Made by a program: the position numbers and the translations under genes
Part shown: positions 18,060 to 26,729 of the stretch, piece after piece
Layout: the number at the start of each line of letters is the position of its first letter
Numbering within the stretch: the stretch's first letter is position 1
Source of the DNA: a bacterium
Lineage (GTDB): Bacteria > Bacteroidota > Bacteroidia > Bacteroidales > Muribaculaceae
Reading direction: 5' to 3'
Length of the DNA: 64,000 nucleotides
NCBI GenBank assembly: GCA_004561555.1
Contig: SFVH01000002.1
Location: 1-64,000, forward strand
Notes under the pieces: model-generated
What the model was told of the DNA's origin: nothing
The model's database searches: none
What the model saw: the letters and a program-made list of their open reading frames with translations, nothing else

Positions 18060-19064
18060 TTATTCATCGATGTTATTGTTGAGAGCGTGCCATTCAGCCA
18101 CCGGAGGAAGTACACCCATAGCAATTACTTCGTCGCGAAGTGCGCAGAGGTGCTTGTAGCTTTCGCGCAAAGCAGCCATCTCTTCGGGAGTGCCCACGGT
18201 TTCTTCATAAGCGCAGCCCTTGGCGGTGATAGTTGCTTCAACAGCCATCATAATGTGGTCGAAGCCCTTAAATGACACGTAGCGACCTGCAGGCCAACGG
18301 AACTCTTCGCCACCCATAGCGGCACGAATCATTTCTACTGAAACGTATGCCGGGCTTTGGAACGACGAGCGACCGCGGAGGTTGATGATGTTAGCGCCAC
18401 CCTTGGTCACTTTCTCTTGGATTTCAGCCCACTTTTCTGCCGGAAGAGCTTCAGTGCCGATAAGGTCGAGGAGCGGAGTGCCGTTGACTTTCGCTGTTGA
18501 CGCAAACACAGCCATTTGCTCGCCGTGACCGCCATAAGTGCGGCAACCGGTCACTGCATATTGCGGTACGTTGAAATATTTTGCGAGCTCGCTTTGCAAG
18601 CGAGTGCTGTCGAGAGCGGCAAGTGTGGTCACTTGTGAGGGTTTCAAGCCAGAGTAAAGGAGAGTGATAAGACCGGTGATGTCGGCAGGGTTGAAGATTA
18701 CTACAACGTGCTTTACGTCAGGGCAATATGCTTTAAGATTTTTACCAAACTCTTCAGCGATGGCTGCGTTGCCTTTGAGGAGGTCTTCGCGAGTCATGCC
18801 GGCTTTGCGAGCCGCACCGCCGGAAGAAATCACATACTTAGCGTCGGTCAAAGCCTCTTTGATGTCGGTGGTGAAAGTCACGTTGCAACCATCAAAGCCA
18901 CAGTGGCGCATTTCTTCTGCCACGCCTTCCAAGCCGGGACCATAGGGGTCGTAGAGGCAAAGATTCGGAGTCAAGCCCATCATCAAGGCTGTTTGTGCCA
19001 TGTTTGAGCCAATCATGCCGGCAGCGCCGACGATAGTCAATTTTTCTTCAGTAAGGAACTTCAT
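18060..19064 (-). CDS. mdh: Malate dehydrogenase
   Basis: NAD-dependent interconversion of malate and oxaloacetate, in anaerobic Bacteroidales part of the reductive branch to fumarate and succinate. The 334-aa protein has the nucleotide-binding motif TIVGAAGMIGSNMAQ, then CLYDPYG ending strand 2 in Asp (NAD preference). IFNPADI is the active-site loop region, and the catalytic His is in CRTYGGHGEQM. The sequence is of the Bacteroidota type, which differs in length and loops from E. coli Mdh. It is separated from the OmpA-like gene by 41 bp. A possible -7 box TATCTTTG lies at 19136-19143 on the minus strand, without a clear -33 box. Confidence 0.93.
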   Translation of the reverse strand: MKFLTEEKLTIVGAAGMIGSNMAQTALMMGLTPNLCLYDPYGPGLEGVAEEMRHCGFDGCNVTFTTDIKEALTDAKYVISSGGAARKAGMTREDLLKGNAAIAEEFGKNLKAYCPDVKHVVVIFNPADITGLITLLYSGLKPSQVTTLAALDSTRLQSELAKYFNVPQYAVTGCRTYGGHGEQMAVFASTAKVNGTPLLDLIGTEALPAEKWAEIQEKVTKGGANIINLRGRSSFQSPAYVSVEMIRAAMGGEEFRWPAGRYVSFKGFDHIMMAVEATITAKGCAYEETVGTPEEMAALRESYKHLCALRDEVIAMGVLPPVAEWHALNNNIDE

Positions 19065-19213
19065 AATTCTAAAAATTTTAAAAGTCTGAAAAATAGTATT
19101 TTATGTTTTATTTGTTTATTCGCTTTCAAGCTTTGCAAAGATAATCAAGTTTGGGCAAAAGAGGATAGTTTTTCATGGATAAACTAATACATAATATGTT
19201 AATTTTTTAAAAT

Positions 19214-20653
19214 TTATAACACCGGACTCATCAGCCTTACGCACGACTCTTTAAATTTTTGGAAGAAGGGGCGGCGACGCCATGTGGCGGAGGTGATGCG
19301 TGTGGATTGCTCAAGGTCGGCATAAAACGCTTCTTTCATCTGCTTGTTGATGGCGCGGTCGTAGATAAAGGCATTACATTCAAAGTTGTATTCCATGCTG
19401 CGGAAGTCGAAGTTGGTCGAGCCGGTGGTGAAAAATTCGTCGTCGATGACGATGGTCTTGGCGTGGAGCATACCCGCTTCGTAGAAGTATACTTTTATCC
19501 CGGCGCGCAGACAGTCGGCAATGTAGGAGCCTGAAGCCAGTTTCATCATCGATGAGTCGGGCTTACGGGGGATGAGCACCCTCACATCGACTTTCGACAA
19601 TGCGGCGGCTTGAAGCGCTGTCATCAGGCTGTCGGTGGGTAAGAAATAGGGGGTGGCGAGGTAGATGCATTTTTTTGCTCCGGCGATGGCTTTCTCAAAC
19701 ATCAGGGCGATGTTGTGCCATTGTCCGATAGGGCCGCTGGAGAGTATCTGAATCCCCGAGTCGCCATCGCGGCGCGACAGAAATTCTGCTGGGTCTTCGC
19801 CGTCGTCAAATTGTGGCAGCTCCATAAAAGCCCAGTCGGTGTGGAAGGTGTGGAGCAAGCCATAGACCGAGGGCCCGGTGATGCGGATGTGTGTGTCGCG
19901 CCACATGCCGTTGCGGTCGCCTGTCACATAGCGGTCTGCCACATTCATACCCCCGATATATCCTATGCGGTTATCGATGATGGTCACTTTGCGGTGATTG
20001 CGCCAATTCACTCTTGTGGCAAACTCCGGGAATGTCACTTTGAAGAATGGATTGACTTCGATGCCTGCTGCTGCCATCCGCTTGAAATATTGCTTTTTCA
20101 CCCCAAAACACCCTACATGGTCGTAGATAATTCTCACTTTTATGCCTTCTTGGGCTCTCTTGATAAGGAGGTTGGATAGGGCGATGCCGAGGGTGTCGTC
20201 GTTGAAAATGTAAAACTGCATGTTGATGCTCACTTTAGCCTCTTCAATGTCGCGACAGAGCGCGCTGAACATCTTTTCGCCGGAGGTGAAAATATCCACC
20301 TTGTTGCCCGGAAAATAGGTGGCACCCGACAAGGCATGTCCCAAGCGTATCTGCTGGCGGCTCTCTTCGCTGAGCGACAGTTTGGAAATGTCGGCTTGTC
20401 GTATGGGCGCTTTATGAGCAAATCGCTTCTTTAATCGCTTGGATATAAGGGCTTTGTTTTTGATGCTTCGCCCGAAAAATAAATAGAATATCAATCCGAA
20501 AAACGGAATGAAAAACAGCACGGATATCCATGCCAATGACCTCACCGGCGTACGATTTTCCTTGAGGATAATGTACGAAATGGAGATGATTGTAGAGAAG
20601 TACACTGCACTACAAACATAGAAAAACCATTCTGAAAACAAAAAATCCGGCAT
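19214..20653 (-). CDS. cls: Cardiolipin synthase (phospholipase D family)
   Basis: Condenses two phosphatidylglycerols to cardiolipin at the inner membrane. I place the start at ATG 20653 (MPDFLFSEW, 479 aa). The open frame continues upstream to 20755, but that part reads as non-coding. Two membrane segments follow (about residues 8-28 and 38-60), then the two PLD motifs: HRKVTIIDNRIGYIGGMNVA and HAKTIVIDDEFFTTGSTNFD. Both HxKx4D signatures are complete. The SPVL end is usual for Cls. It lies alone, divergent from the glycosyltransferase gene at 20820. Confidence 0.93.
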   Translation of the reverse strand: MPDFLFSEWFFYVCSAVYFSTIISISYIILKENRTPVRSLAWISVLFFIPFFGLIFYLFFGRSIKNKALISKRLKKRFAHKAPIRQADISKLSLSEESRQQIRLGHALSGATYFPGNKVDIFTSGEKMFSALCRDIEEAKVSINMQFYIFNDDTLGIALSNLLIKRAQEGIKVRIIYDHVGCFGVKKQYFKRMAAAGIEVNPFFKVTFPEFATRVNWRNHRKVTIIDNRIGYIGGMNVADRYVTGDRNGMWRDTHIRITGPSVYGLLHTFHTDWAFMELPQFDDGEDPAEFLSRRDGDSGIQILSSGPIGQWHNIALMFEKAIAGAKKCIYLATPYFLPTDSLMTALQAAALSKVDVRVLIPRKPDSSMMKLASGSYIADCLRAGIKVYFYEAGMLHAKTIVIDDEFFTTGSTNFDFRSMEYNFECNAFIYDRAINKQMKEAFYADLEQSTRITSATWRRRPFFQKFKESCVRLMSPVL

Positions 20654-20819
20654 TATAACTTTGTTTAGATGGCTAAGGTAAGAATTTTTTTTGATGTTGC
20701 GATGATTATCGGGCTGAAAATGCGGAAAAAAAACAAATGACCAATAAAAAAACACAATTAGTCAAAGAATTTCAATTTTTTAGGCTACATTTGTAGTCCT
20801 ATTTATTAGCAATAACGAA

Positions 20820-21572
20820 ATGTCATTTTCTGATAAAAAAAGTGATAGTGTAGTAATTATCCCTACCTACAACGAAAAAGAAAATATTGCCGACATCATC
20901 CTGGCGGTGTTAGGACTTGAAGATGCTTTTGATGTGCTTGTTATCGACGATAATTCGCCCGACGGCACTGCTTCGATTGTCAAGAAGATGATTGATGAAA
21001 ATCCCGGCAGGGTGCACTTGCTTGAGCGTGAGGGCAAGCTGGGGCTCGGCACTGCTTATATCCTCGGATTCAAATGGAGTCTCGAGCAAGGCTATTCCTT
21101 TATTATTGAGATGGATGCCGATTTTTCTCATCCGCCGAAGAAGTTGATAGAACTTCGTCGCACTTGTATCGAGGAGGCTGATGTGGCTATCGGCTCGAGG
21201 TATGTGAGTGGGGTGAATGTGGTGAATTGGCCCATGGGACGAGTGATGATGTCGTATTATGCCTCAGCATATGTGAGGATTATTACCGGAATGAAGGTGC
21301 GCGACACCACTGCCGGATTCGTGTGCTATCGCCGAGAGGTGCTTGAAGCAATCGATTTGGACAGCATCCGTTTTAAGGGTTATGCTTTTCAGATTGAAAT
21401 GAAATACACTGCCTACAAAATGGGATTCAAGATTAAGGAAGTGCCTATTGTGTTTGTCAATCGTGTGCTTGGCACAAGTAAAATGAATAGCAGCATCTTC
21501 GGTGAGGCGGTGTTTGGAGTGTTGCAGTTGCGCTTAGGTAGCTGGTTTAAGCCTTATAAAAAAGTGAAGTGA
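20820..21572 (+). CDS. GT2 glycosyltransferase, polyprenol monophosphomannose synthase-like
   Basis: Transfers a sugar, probably mannose from GDP-mannose, onto polyprenyl phosphate at the cytoplasmic face of the membrane. The 250-aa protein has the GT-A core: VVIIPTYNEKENI, VIDDNSPDGT, GLGTAYILGFKW and EMDADFSHPP (the DxD-like metal site). RYVSGVNVVNWP and CYRREVLEAI are typical of DPM1-like enzymes. No C-terminal membrane domain is present, so this is the single-domain form. It leads the operon with dihydroorotase, 27 bp later. A TACATTTG box lies at 20786-20793, but the -33 box is not convincing. Confidence 0.88.
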   Translation: MSFSDKKSDSVVIIPTYNEKENIADIILAVLGLEDAFDVLVIDDNSPDGTASIVKKMIDENPGRVHLLEREGKLGLGTAYILGFKWSLEQGYSFIIEMDADFSHPPKKLIELRRTCIEEADVAIGSRYVSGVNVVNWPMGRVMMSYYASAYVRIITGMKVRDTTAGFVCYRREVLEAIDLDSIRFKGYAFQIEMKYTAYKMGFKIKEVPIVFVNRVLGTSKMNSSIFGEAVFGVLQLRLGSWFKPYKKVK

Positions 21573-21599
21573 TTTTTTCTCGCTACAACGCTGTTGCTT

Positions 21600-22952
21600 A
21601 TGACAAAACGTATAATCTACAATGGAGACATAGCCAACGAGGGAAAGGTGGCTCGAGGATATGTGGTAATCGATGATGATAAGATTGCCGCAGTGGGCGA
21701 GGGCGCTCCGTCGTCGGGATTGTTGGCTGAATGTGATGAGAAAGAAGATGTCGATGGTGCTTTAGTGATGCCCGGCGTTATCGATGACCAGGTGCATTTC
21801 CGCGACCCGGGGCTTACTCACAAGGCTGATATCTCTACCGAGTCGGCAGCTGCGGTGGCTGGAGGTGTCACTTCATATATGGATATGCCCAACACCATCC
21901 CACCGACTACTACGCTCGCCGCGTTGGAAGCAAAAAATCGGCGCGCCTCGGAGGTGTCGCTTGCCAATTACGGCTTTTTCATTGGTGCCACCAATGAGAA
22001 TATCTCTACGTTGCAAGCCGTGGACTATTCTTACACTCCCGGAGTGAAGCTCTTCTTGGGAGCTTCCACCGGAAACATGCTTGTCAACGAACGCGATGCT
22101 TTGCGTGCAATTTTTGCGGAAGTGCCGGCAATAATTGCCATCCATTCGGAAGACGAAGCACTCATACGCCGCAACCGTGATTTCTATGTGAAGAAATACG
22201 GCGACGAGTTGCCGGTGAAATTTCATCCTTTGATACGCAGCACCGAGGTGTGCTACAAGTCGACCGCTCGCGCTGTGGAATGGGCGGAAAAGTATGGCAC
22301 TCGCCTACATGTGCTCCATGTGTCAACGGCGCGCGAACTTGAATTGTTTAGCAACGCACCGCTGGCTCAAAAGCGCATCACCTCGGAGGTGTGTGTCCAC
22401 CATTTGTGGTTTTCCGACGAAGACTATGCTCGCCTGGGTAATCTGATAAAGTGGAATCCTGCCGTAAAGACGTGGGACGACCGCGCCGCATTGCGCACCG
22501 CTTTGGAGCGCGACTATATCGATATTGTCGCCACCGACCATGCGCCACATCTGCTGAGTGAGAAGCAAGGCAGCTGCTTGAAAGCCGCTTCCGGCGGTCC
22601 GCTGGTGCAACATTCGCTGTTGGTGATGCTCGAATTGGTGGATAAGGGAGTGTTTACTCTCGACACTGTGGTGAGAAAGATGTGTCATGCCCCTGCCGAT
22701 TTGTTTGGCGTGGTGAAGCGAGGATATTTGCGTGAGGGATATTATGCGGACATTGTTGTGGTAGATAGAAATGTGCCGTTTGCCGTACGTTCGGAAAATA
22801 TTCTGACGAAGTGCGGGTGGTCGCCTTTTGAGGGATACACCTTCCGCAACTCCATACGTCAGACCTATGTCAATGGGCAGCTCGCCTACAATCAAGGCTC
22901 GATAAATAGTGTGGTGAGAGGGCGCCGGTTGAAGTTTAATAATTCAAAATAA
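21600..22952 (+). CDS. pyrC: Dihydroorotase (class I-like) with Gln in place of the first HxH histidine
   Basis: Catalyses ring closure of carbamoyl aspartate to dihydroorotate in pyrimidine synthesis. I start at ATG 21600 (450 aa); a TTG two codons upstream also lies in frame. The amidohydrolase core is evident: RDPGLTHKADI, GGVTSYMDMPNT, LHVSTA and VATDHAPH (metal Asp). The first metal motif reads DDQVHFR, so the first His is Gln64 while His66 remains. This variant may be usual in Bacteroidota. Otherwise the binuclear site would be altered. It is followed by the Ca2+ ATPase gene after only 3 bp. Confidence 0.85.
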   Translation: MTKRIIYNGDIANEGKVARGYVVIDDDKIAAVGEGAPSSGLLAECDEKEDVDGALVMPGVIDDQVHFRDPGLTHKADISTESAAAVAGGVTSYMDMPNTIPPTTTLAALEAKNRRASEVSLANYGFFIGATNENISTLQAVDYSYTPGVKLFLGASTGNMLVNERDALRAIFAEVPAIIAIHSEDEALIRRNRDFYVKKYGDELPVKFHPLIRSTEVCYKSTARAVEWAEKYGTRLHVLHVSTARELELFSNAPLAQKRITSEVCVHHLWFSDEDYARLGNLIKWNPAVKTWDDRAALRTALERDYIDIVATDHAPHLLSEKQGSCLKAASGGPLVQHSLLVMLELVDKGVFTLDTVVRKMCHAPADLFGVVKRGYLREGYYADIVVVDRNVPFAVRSENILTKCGWSPFEGYTFRNSIRQTYVNGQLAYNQGSINSVVRGRRLKFNNSK

Positions 22953-22955
22953 GTA

Positions 22956-25670
22956 ATGAATACAGAAGAAATAAAAGGGCTTACTTCCGCTGAAGTTGAG
23001 CAAAGTCGCAAGAAGTGGGGGGAGAATGTGCTCACGCCTCCGACAAAGCCGTCAGTGTGGAGACAATTTTTAGAAAAATTAGACGACCCCATGATAAAAA
23101 TTCTGCTCGTGGCATTGTTGCTCTCGGTGGGCATTGCGTGCTATGAGGTGTGGGGTGTGGGAGAGTCGGCAGAGGCGTTTTTTGAGCCCGCCGGCATATT
23201 TTTAGCCATTATCCTTGCCACCGGCATCGGTTTTGTGCTTGAGCTTAATGCAAATAAGAAATTTGAGATGCTCAGCCGTATGAACGATGAAGTGCCTGTC
23301 ACGGTGGTGAGAAACGGCGGAGCCACACAGGTGATGCGTAGCGAAGTGGTGGTGGGAGATGTGGTGGTGCTATCCACCGGCGATGAGGTGCCTGCCGACG
23401 GTATTCTCATCGATAGTGTGTCGCTTTCCATTAATGAGAGCACGCTCACCGGCGAACCCGTAATCAAAAAGACACATATCGAGGCTGACTTTAAAAGCGA
23501 TGCCACCTATCCGTCTAATCGTGCTTTACGAGGCACTACAGTGACTGAGGGGCATGGCGTGATGGTGGTGGATGCCGTGGGCGATGCCACTGAATATGGC
23601 AAGGTGTATGAAGCAGCTCAAATCGACACGGGCGTGAAAACACCTCTCACCTTGCAGTTGGAGCGCCTCGGCAGATTGGTGAGCTATGCCAGTTATACGA
23701 TAGGTGTGCTCATCCTTTTGGGCAGGTTGCTGCTTTTCGACTACAGCCAGGGACTGATGACGGTGGAGTTTGTGGATTATCTTCTCACCTCGTTTATGCT
23801 TGCTGTCACCCTGATAGTTGTGTCGGTGCCCGAAGGCTTACCGATGAGCGTCACCCTCAGCCTTGCGCTGAGCATGCGCCGTATGCTTGCCACCAACAAT
23901 CTTGTGCGCAAGATGCACGCTTGCGAAACGATGGGCGCCACAACGGTGATTTGCACCGATAAGACCGGCACGCTTACGCAAAATCAGATGCGAGTGTATC
24001 GCACCAACTTCGATGCTTTGGGCAACAGTCAGCAGCTCGACATTAAGCAGCCGCAGTCGGCACTCCTTGCCGAAGCCGTTGCCGTCAACTCCACGGCGTT
24101 GCTCGACCGAAGCGGCGACCGTCCGACGGTGTTAGGCAACCCTACCGAGGGCGCATTGTTGCTGTGGCTCGACGGCTTTGGCATCGATTTCCTGCCTATG
24201 CGCAAGGGAGCCGAGGTGGTGGAGCAGCTACCGTTTTCCACAATGCGTAAGTTTATGGCAACTGTGGTGAGTAGCCAAGTGATAAAAGGGAAAAAGGTGG
24301 TGTATGTCAAAGGTGCACCGGAGATTGTGATGGAGCGCTGCCGCCATTTTGGCGAGGGTGTGACTAAAGAAGCATTGAGGGAGCAACTCCTCGAGTATCA
24401 GCATAAAGCGATGCGTACGCTCGGGTTCGCTTATCAAGTGGTGGAAGGCGATGCCAAGATGATTGACGATAGCAACTTGCTTGCCGACGACCTTACATTT
24501 ATGGGGATTGTGGCTATTGCCGACCCAGTGCGTAGCGATGTGCCTGCTGCTGTGAAGAGTTGTCTTGATGCCGGAATAAAGATTAAGATTGTGACCGGCG
24601 ACACTCCCGGCACTGCCACCGAGATAGCCCGTCAGATAGGGTTGTGGCACGATGATGAAGACACTTCGGAGAACATCATTATCGGTCCTGACTTTGCGGC
24701 TCTCAGCGATGAAGAAGCCGCTGCCGCCGCCAAGCGAATAAAGATAATGTCGCGTGCGCGACCCACCGACAAGTCGCGACTGGTCAATCTGTTGCAAAAG
24801 CAAGATGAAGTGGTGGCGGTGACCGGCGACGGCACCAACGATGCACCCGCTCTCAACGCCGCTCAAGTGGGGCTGTCGATGGGCGACGGCACTTCGGTGG
24901 CCAAAGAGGCAAGCGACATCACCATTATGGACAATTCGTTTACGAGCATCAACCGCGCCGTAATGTGGGGACGCTCGCTCTATCAAAACATACAGCGGTT
25001 TATCCTCTTCCAGCTCACCGTAAACCTTGTGGCTTGTTTGATTGTGCTCATCGGTGCTTTTACAGGCACTCAGTCGCCGTTGACGGTCACGCAGATGCTT
25101 TGGGTAAACCTTATCATGGACTCCTTTGCCGCCCTTGCCTTGGCATCGTTGCCACCCACGGAAGCCGTGATGCGCAACAAGCCTCGGCACATCAACGATT
25201 TTATCATCAATCGCGGCATGACTCGTGGCATCATAGGCACGGGATTGGTGTTTGTGGCTGTGCTTTTCGGCTTGATGCAGTATTTCCGCCATGTCGATTT
25301 GCCGCTATCGGAGTTTTCCGTGAGTGAATATTTTAGCGGTTATTTCGACTTCAGCGATGGGAAAATCACGGGCTATGATTTGACTTTGTTTTTTACTTTC
25401 TTTGTGTTTATTCAGTTTTGGAATTTGTTTAACGCCAAGAGTTTCGAGAGTCCGTCGTCGGGCTTCAGCCGTCTGCGCCAAAGCAAGGTGTTTGTCGCCA
25501 CGGCATTGGTGATTGTCGTAGGGCAATATCTCATCGTGACCCTCGGTGGGAAGATGTTTAGTGTTGAGCCTTTGTCGTGGACCGATTGGCTGATACTCTT
25601 TGTTGCATCTTCGGTAGTGGTGTGGATCGGAGAACTCCTCCACTTTGTGAAACGGCTGGTAAACAAGTAG
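22956..25670 (+). CDS. Calcium-translocating P-type ATPase (PMCA type)
   Basis: A P2B-type pump that exports Ca2+ across the inner membrane. It is 904 aa, usual for bacterial PMCA-type pumps. N-terminal cation-ATPase domain (1-70); actuator loop with LTGEP; VSVPEGLPMSVTLSLALSMR in M4 (the Pro-Glu-Gly ion site); phosphorylation motif DKTGTLTQNQMRV with Asp335; KGAPE; and the hinge VTGDGTNDAPALNAAQVGLSM. The C-terminal membrane block begins QRFILFQLTVNLVACLI. No long calmodulin-type tail is present. It lies 3 bp after pyrC and 12 bp before rlmN, in one operon without functional logic that I can see. Confidence 0.93.
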   Translation: MNTEEIKGLTSAEVEQSRKKWGENVLTPPTKPSVWRQFLEKLDDPMIKILLVALLLSVGIACYEVWGVGESAEAFFEPAGIFLAIILATGIGFVLELNANKKFEMLSRMNDEVPVTVVRNGGATQVMRSEVVVGDVVVLSTGDEVPADGILIDSVSLSINESTLTGEPVIKKTHIEADFKSDATYPSNRALRGTTVTEGHGVMVVDAVGDATEYGKVYEAAQIDTGVKTPLTLQLERLGRLVSYASYTIGVLILLGRLLLFDYSQGLMTVEFVDYLLTSFMLAVTLIVVSVPEGLPMSVTLSLALSMRRMLATNNLVRKMHACETMGATTVICTDKTGTLTQNQMRVYRTNFDALGNSQQLDIKQPQSALLAEAVAVNSTALLDRSGDRPTVLGNPTEGALLLWLDGFGIDFLPMRKGAEVVEQLPFSTMRKFMATVVSSQVIKGKKVVYVKGAPEIVMERCRHFGEGVTKEALREQLLEYQHKAMRTLGFAYQVVEGDAKMIDDSNLLADDLTFMGIVAIADPVRSDVPAAVKSCLDAGIKIKIVTGDTPGTATEIARQIGLWHDDEDTSENIIIGPDFAALSDEEAAAAAKRIKIMSRARPTDKSRLVNLLQKQDEVVAVTGDGTNDAPALNAAQVGLSMGDGTSVAKEASDITIMDNSFTSINRAVMWGRSLYQNIQRFILFQLTVNLVACLIVLIGAFTGTQSPLTVTQMLWVNLIMDSFAALALASLPPTEAVMRNKPRHINDFIINRGMTRGIIGTGLVFVAVLFGLMQYFRHVDLPLSEFSVSEYFSGYFDFSDGKITGYDLTLFFTFFVFIQFWNLFNAKSFESPSSGFSRLRQSKVFVATALVIVVGQYLIVTLGGKMFSVEPLSWTDWLILFVASSVVVWIGELLHFVKRLVNK

Positions 25671-25682
25671 ATAAGTTTTGAT

Positions 25683-26720
25683 ATGTTAGACAAAAAACCA
25701 TTGTTGGGAATGAACCCTTCGCAGCTGGCGGAGGTGGTGGAAGCGATGAGGATGCCGCGATTCACGGCATCGCAGATTGCAAAATGGCTTTATGAGAAAC
25801 GCGCCGTTTCCATCGATGAGATGACAAACCTCTCTAAAGATAATCGTCGCCGTTTGGCTGAACAGTATGTTGTGGGGAGAGAAGCTCCCGCCGGGGAGAT
25901 GCGTAGCAGTGACGGTACGGTGAAATACCTCTTTCGAGCCTATGGAGGTAAGATGATTGAAAGTGTGTATATCCCCGACGGCGACCGAGCCACGCTTTGT
26001 GTGTCGTCGCAAGTGGGCTGTAAGATGAATTGCAGCTTCTGCGCCACCGGAAAGCAGGGTTTCCACGGCAATTTGTCGGCGGCGGAAATCATCAATCAGA
26101 TTTTCAGCATCCCCGAGTCGGAAACACTCACCAATATCGTGTTTATGGGTATGGGCGAGCCTATGGACAACCTGTCGGAGGTGCTTAAAGCTGTCGATGT
26201 GCTTACTGCAAAGTGGGGGCTGGCATGGAGCCCGAAGCGCGTCACCGTGTCGTCGATAGGCAAACTTGCCGAACTTCAGCAACTTGTGGAAAAGACCGAT
26301 GTGCATATAGCCATCAGTGTCCATTCGCCCTATCATCAGGAGCGTGAGAAACTGATGCCGGTGGAGAAGGCTTATCCGGTGAAGAAGGTGATGGAGCTGT
26401 TGGCTCACTATGACTTCTCTCACCAGCGGCGCTTGTCGGTGGAATATATCTGTTTCAGCGGTTTAAACGACGACGACGCTCACGCCGTGGCATTGTCAAA
26501 ACTCCTCGCAGGATTGAAGGTGAGGGTTAATCTCATTCGCTTTCATGCCATCCCGGGAGCAAGCCTTCGCAGCTCCGACGAGGAGAGAATGGAGGCTTTT
26601 CGCGACCGACTAAATGCTTGCGGCATCACTTGCACCATCCGTCGTTCGCGAGGCGAAGACATTATGGCGGCTTGCGGGATGCTTGCCGGCAAACATCTGA
26701 AAGAAACAAATAAAGACTAA
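25683..26720 (+). CDS. rlmN: 23S rRNA/tRNA adenine C2-methyltransferase RlmN
   Basis: A radical-SAM enzyme that forms m2A at 23S rRNA position 2503 and in some tRNAs. At 345 aa it has normal length. The [4Fe-4S] motif is CKMNCSFC (Cys113, Cys117, Cys120), followed by ATGKQGFHGNLSAAEI and FMGMGEPMDN. The second catalytic cysteine lies near the C-terminus in AACGMLAGK, and RRSRGEDI is the conserved end. Both catalytic cysteines are intact. It sits 12 bp after the Ca2+ ATPase and 9 bp before the endonuclease gene. Confidence 0.96.
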   Translation: MLDKKPLLGMNPSQLAEVVEAMRMPRFTASQIAKWLYEKRAVSIDEMTNLSKDNRRRLAEQYVVGREAPAGEMRSSDGTVKYLFRAYGGKMIESVYIPDGDRATLCVSSQVGCKMNCSFCATGKQGFHGNLSAAEIINQIFSIPESETLTNIVFMGMGEPMDNLSEVLKAVDVLTAKWGLAWSPKRVTVSSIGKLAELQQLVEKTDVHIAISVHSPYHQEREKLMPVEKAYPVKKVMELLAHYDFSHQRRLSVEYICFSGLNDDDAHAVALSKLLAGLKVRVNLIRFHAIPGASLRSSDEERMEAFRDRLNACGITCTIRRSRGEDIMAACGMLAGKHLKETNKD

Positions 26721-26729
26721 CATATAATT

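Noticed and set aside
20786..20793. TACATTTG as a complete promoter for the glycosyltransferase gene
   Set aside because: No TTG/TTTG occurs at 19-21 nt upstream, so only a -7 box can be claimed.
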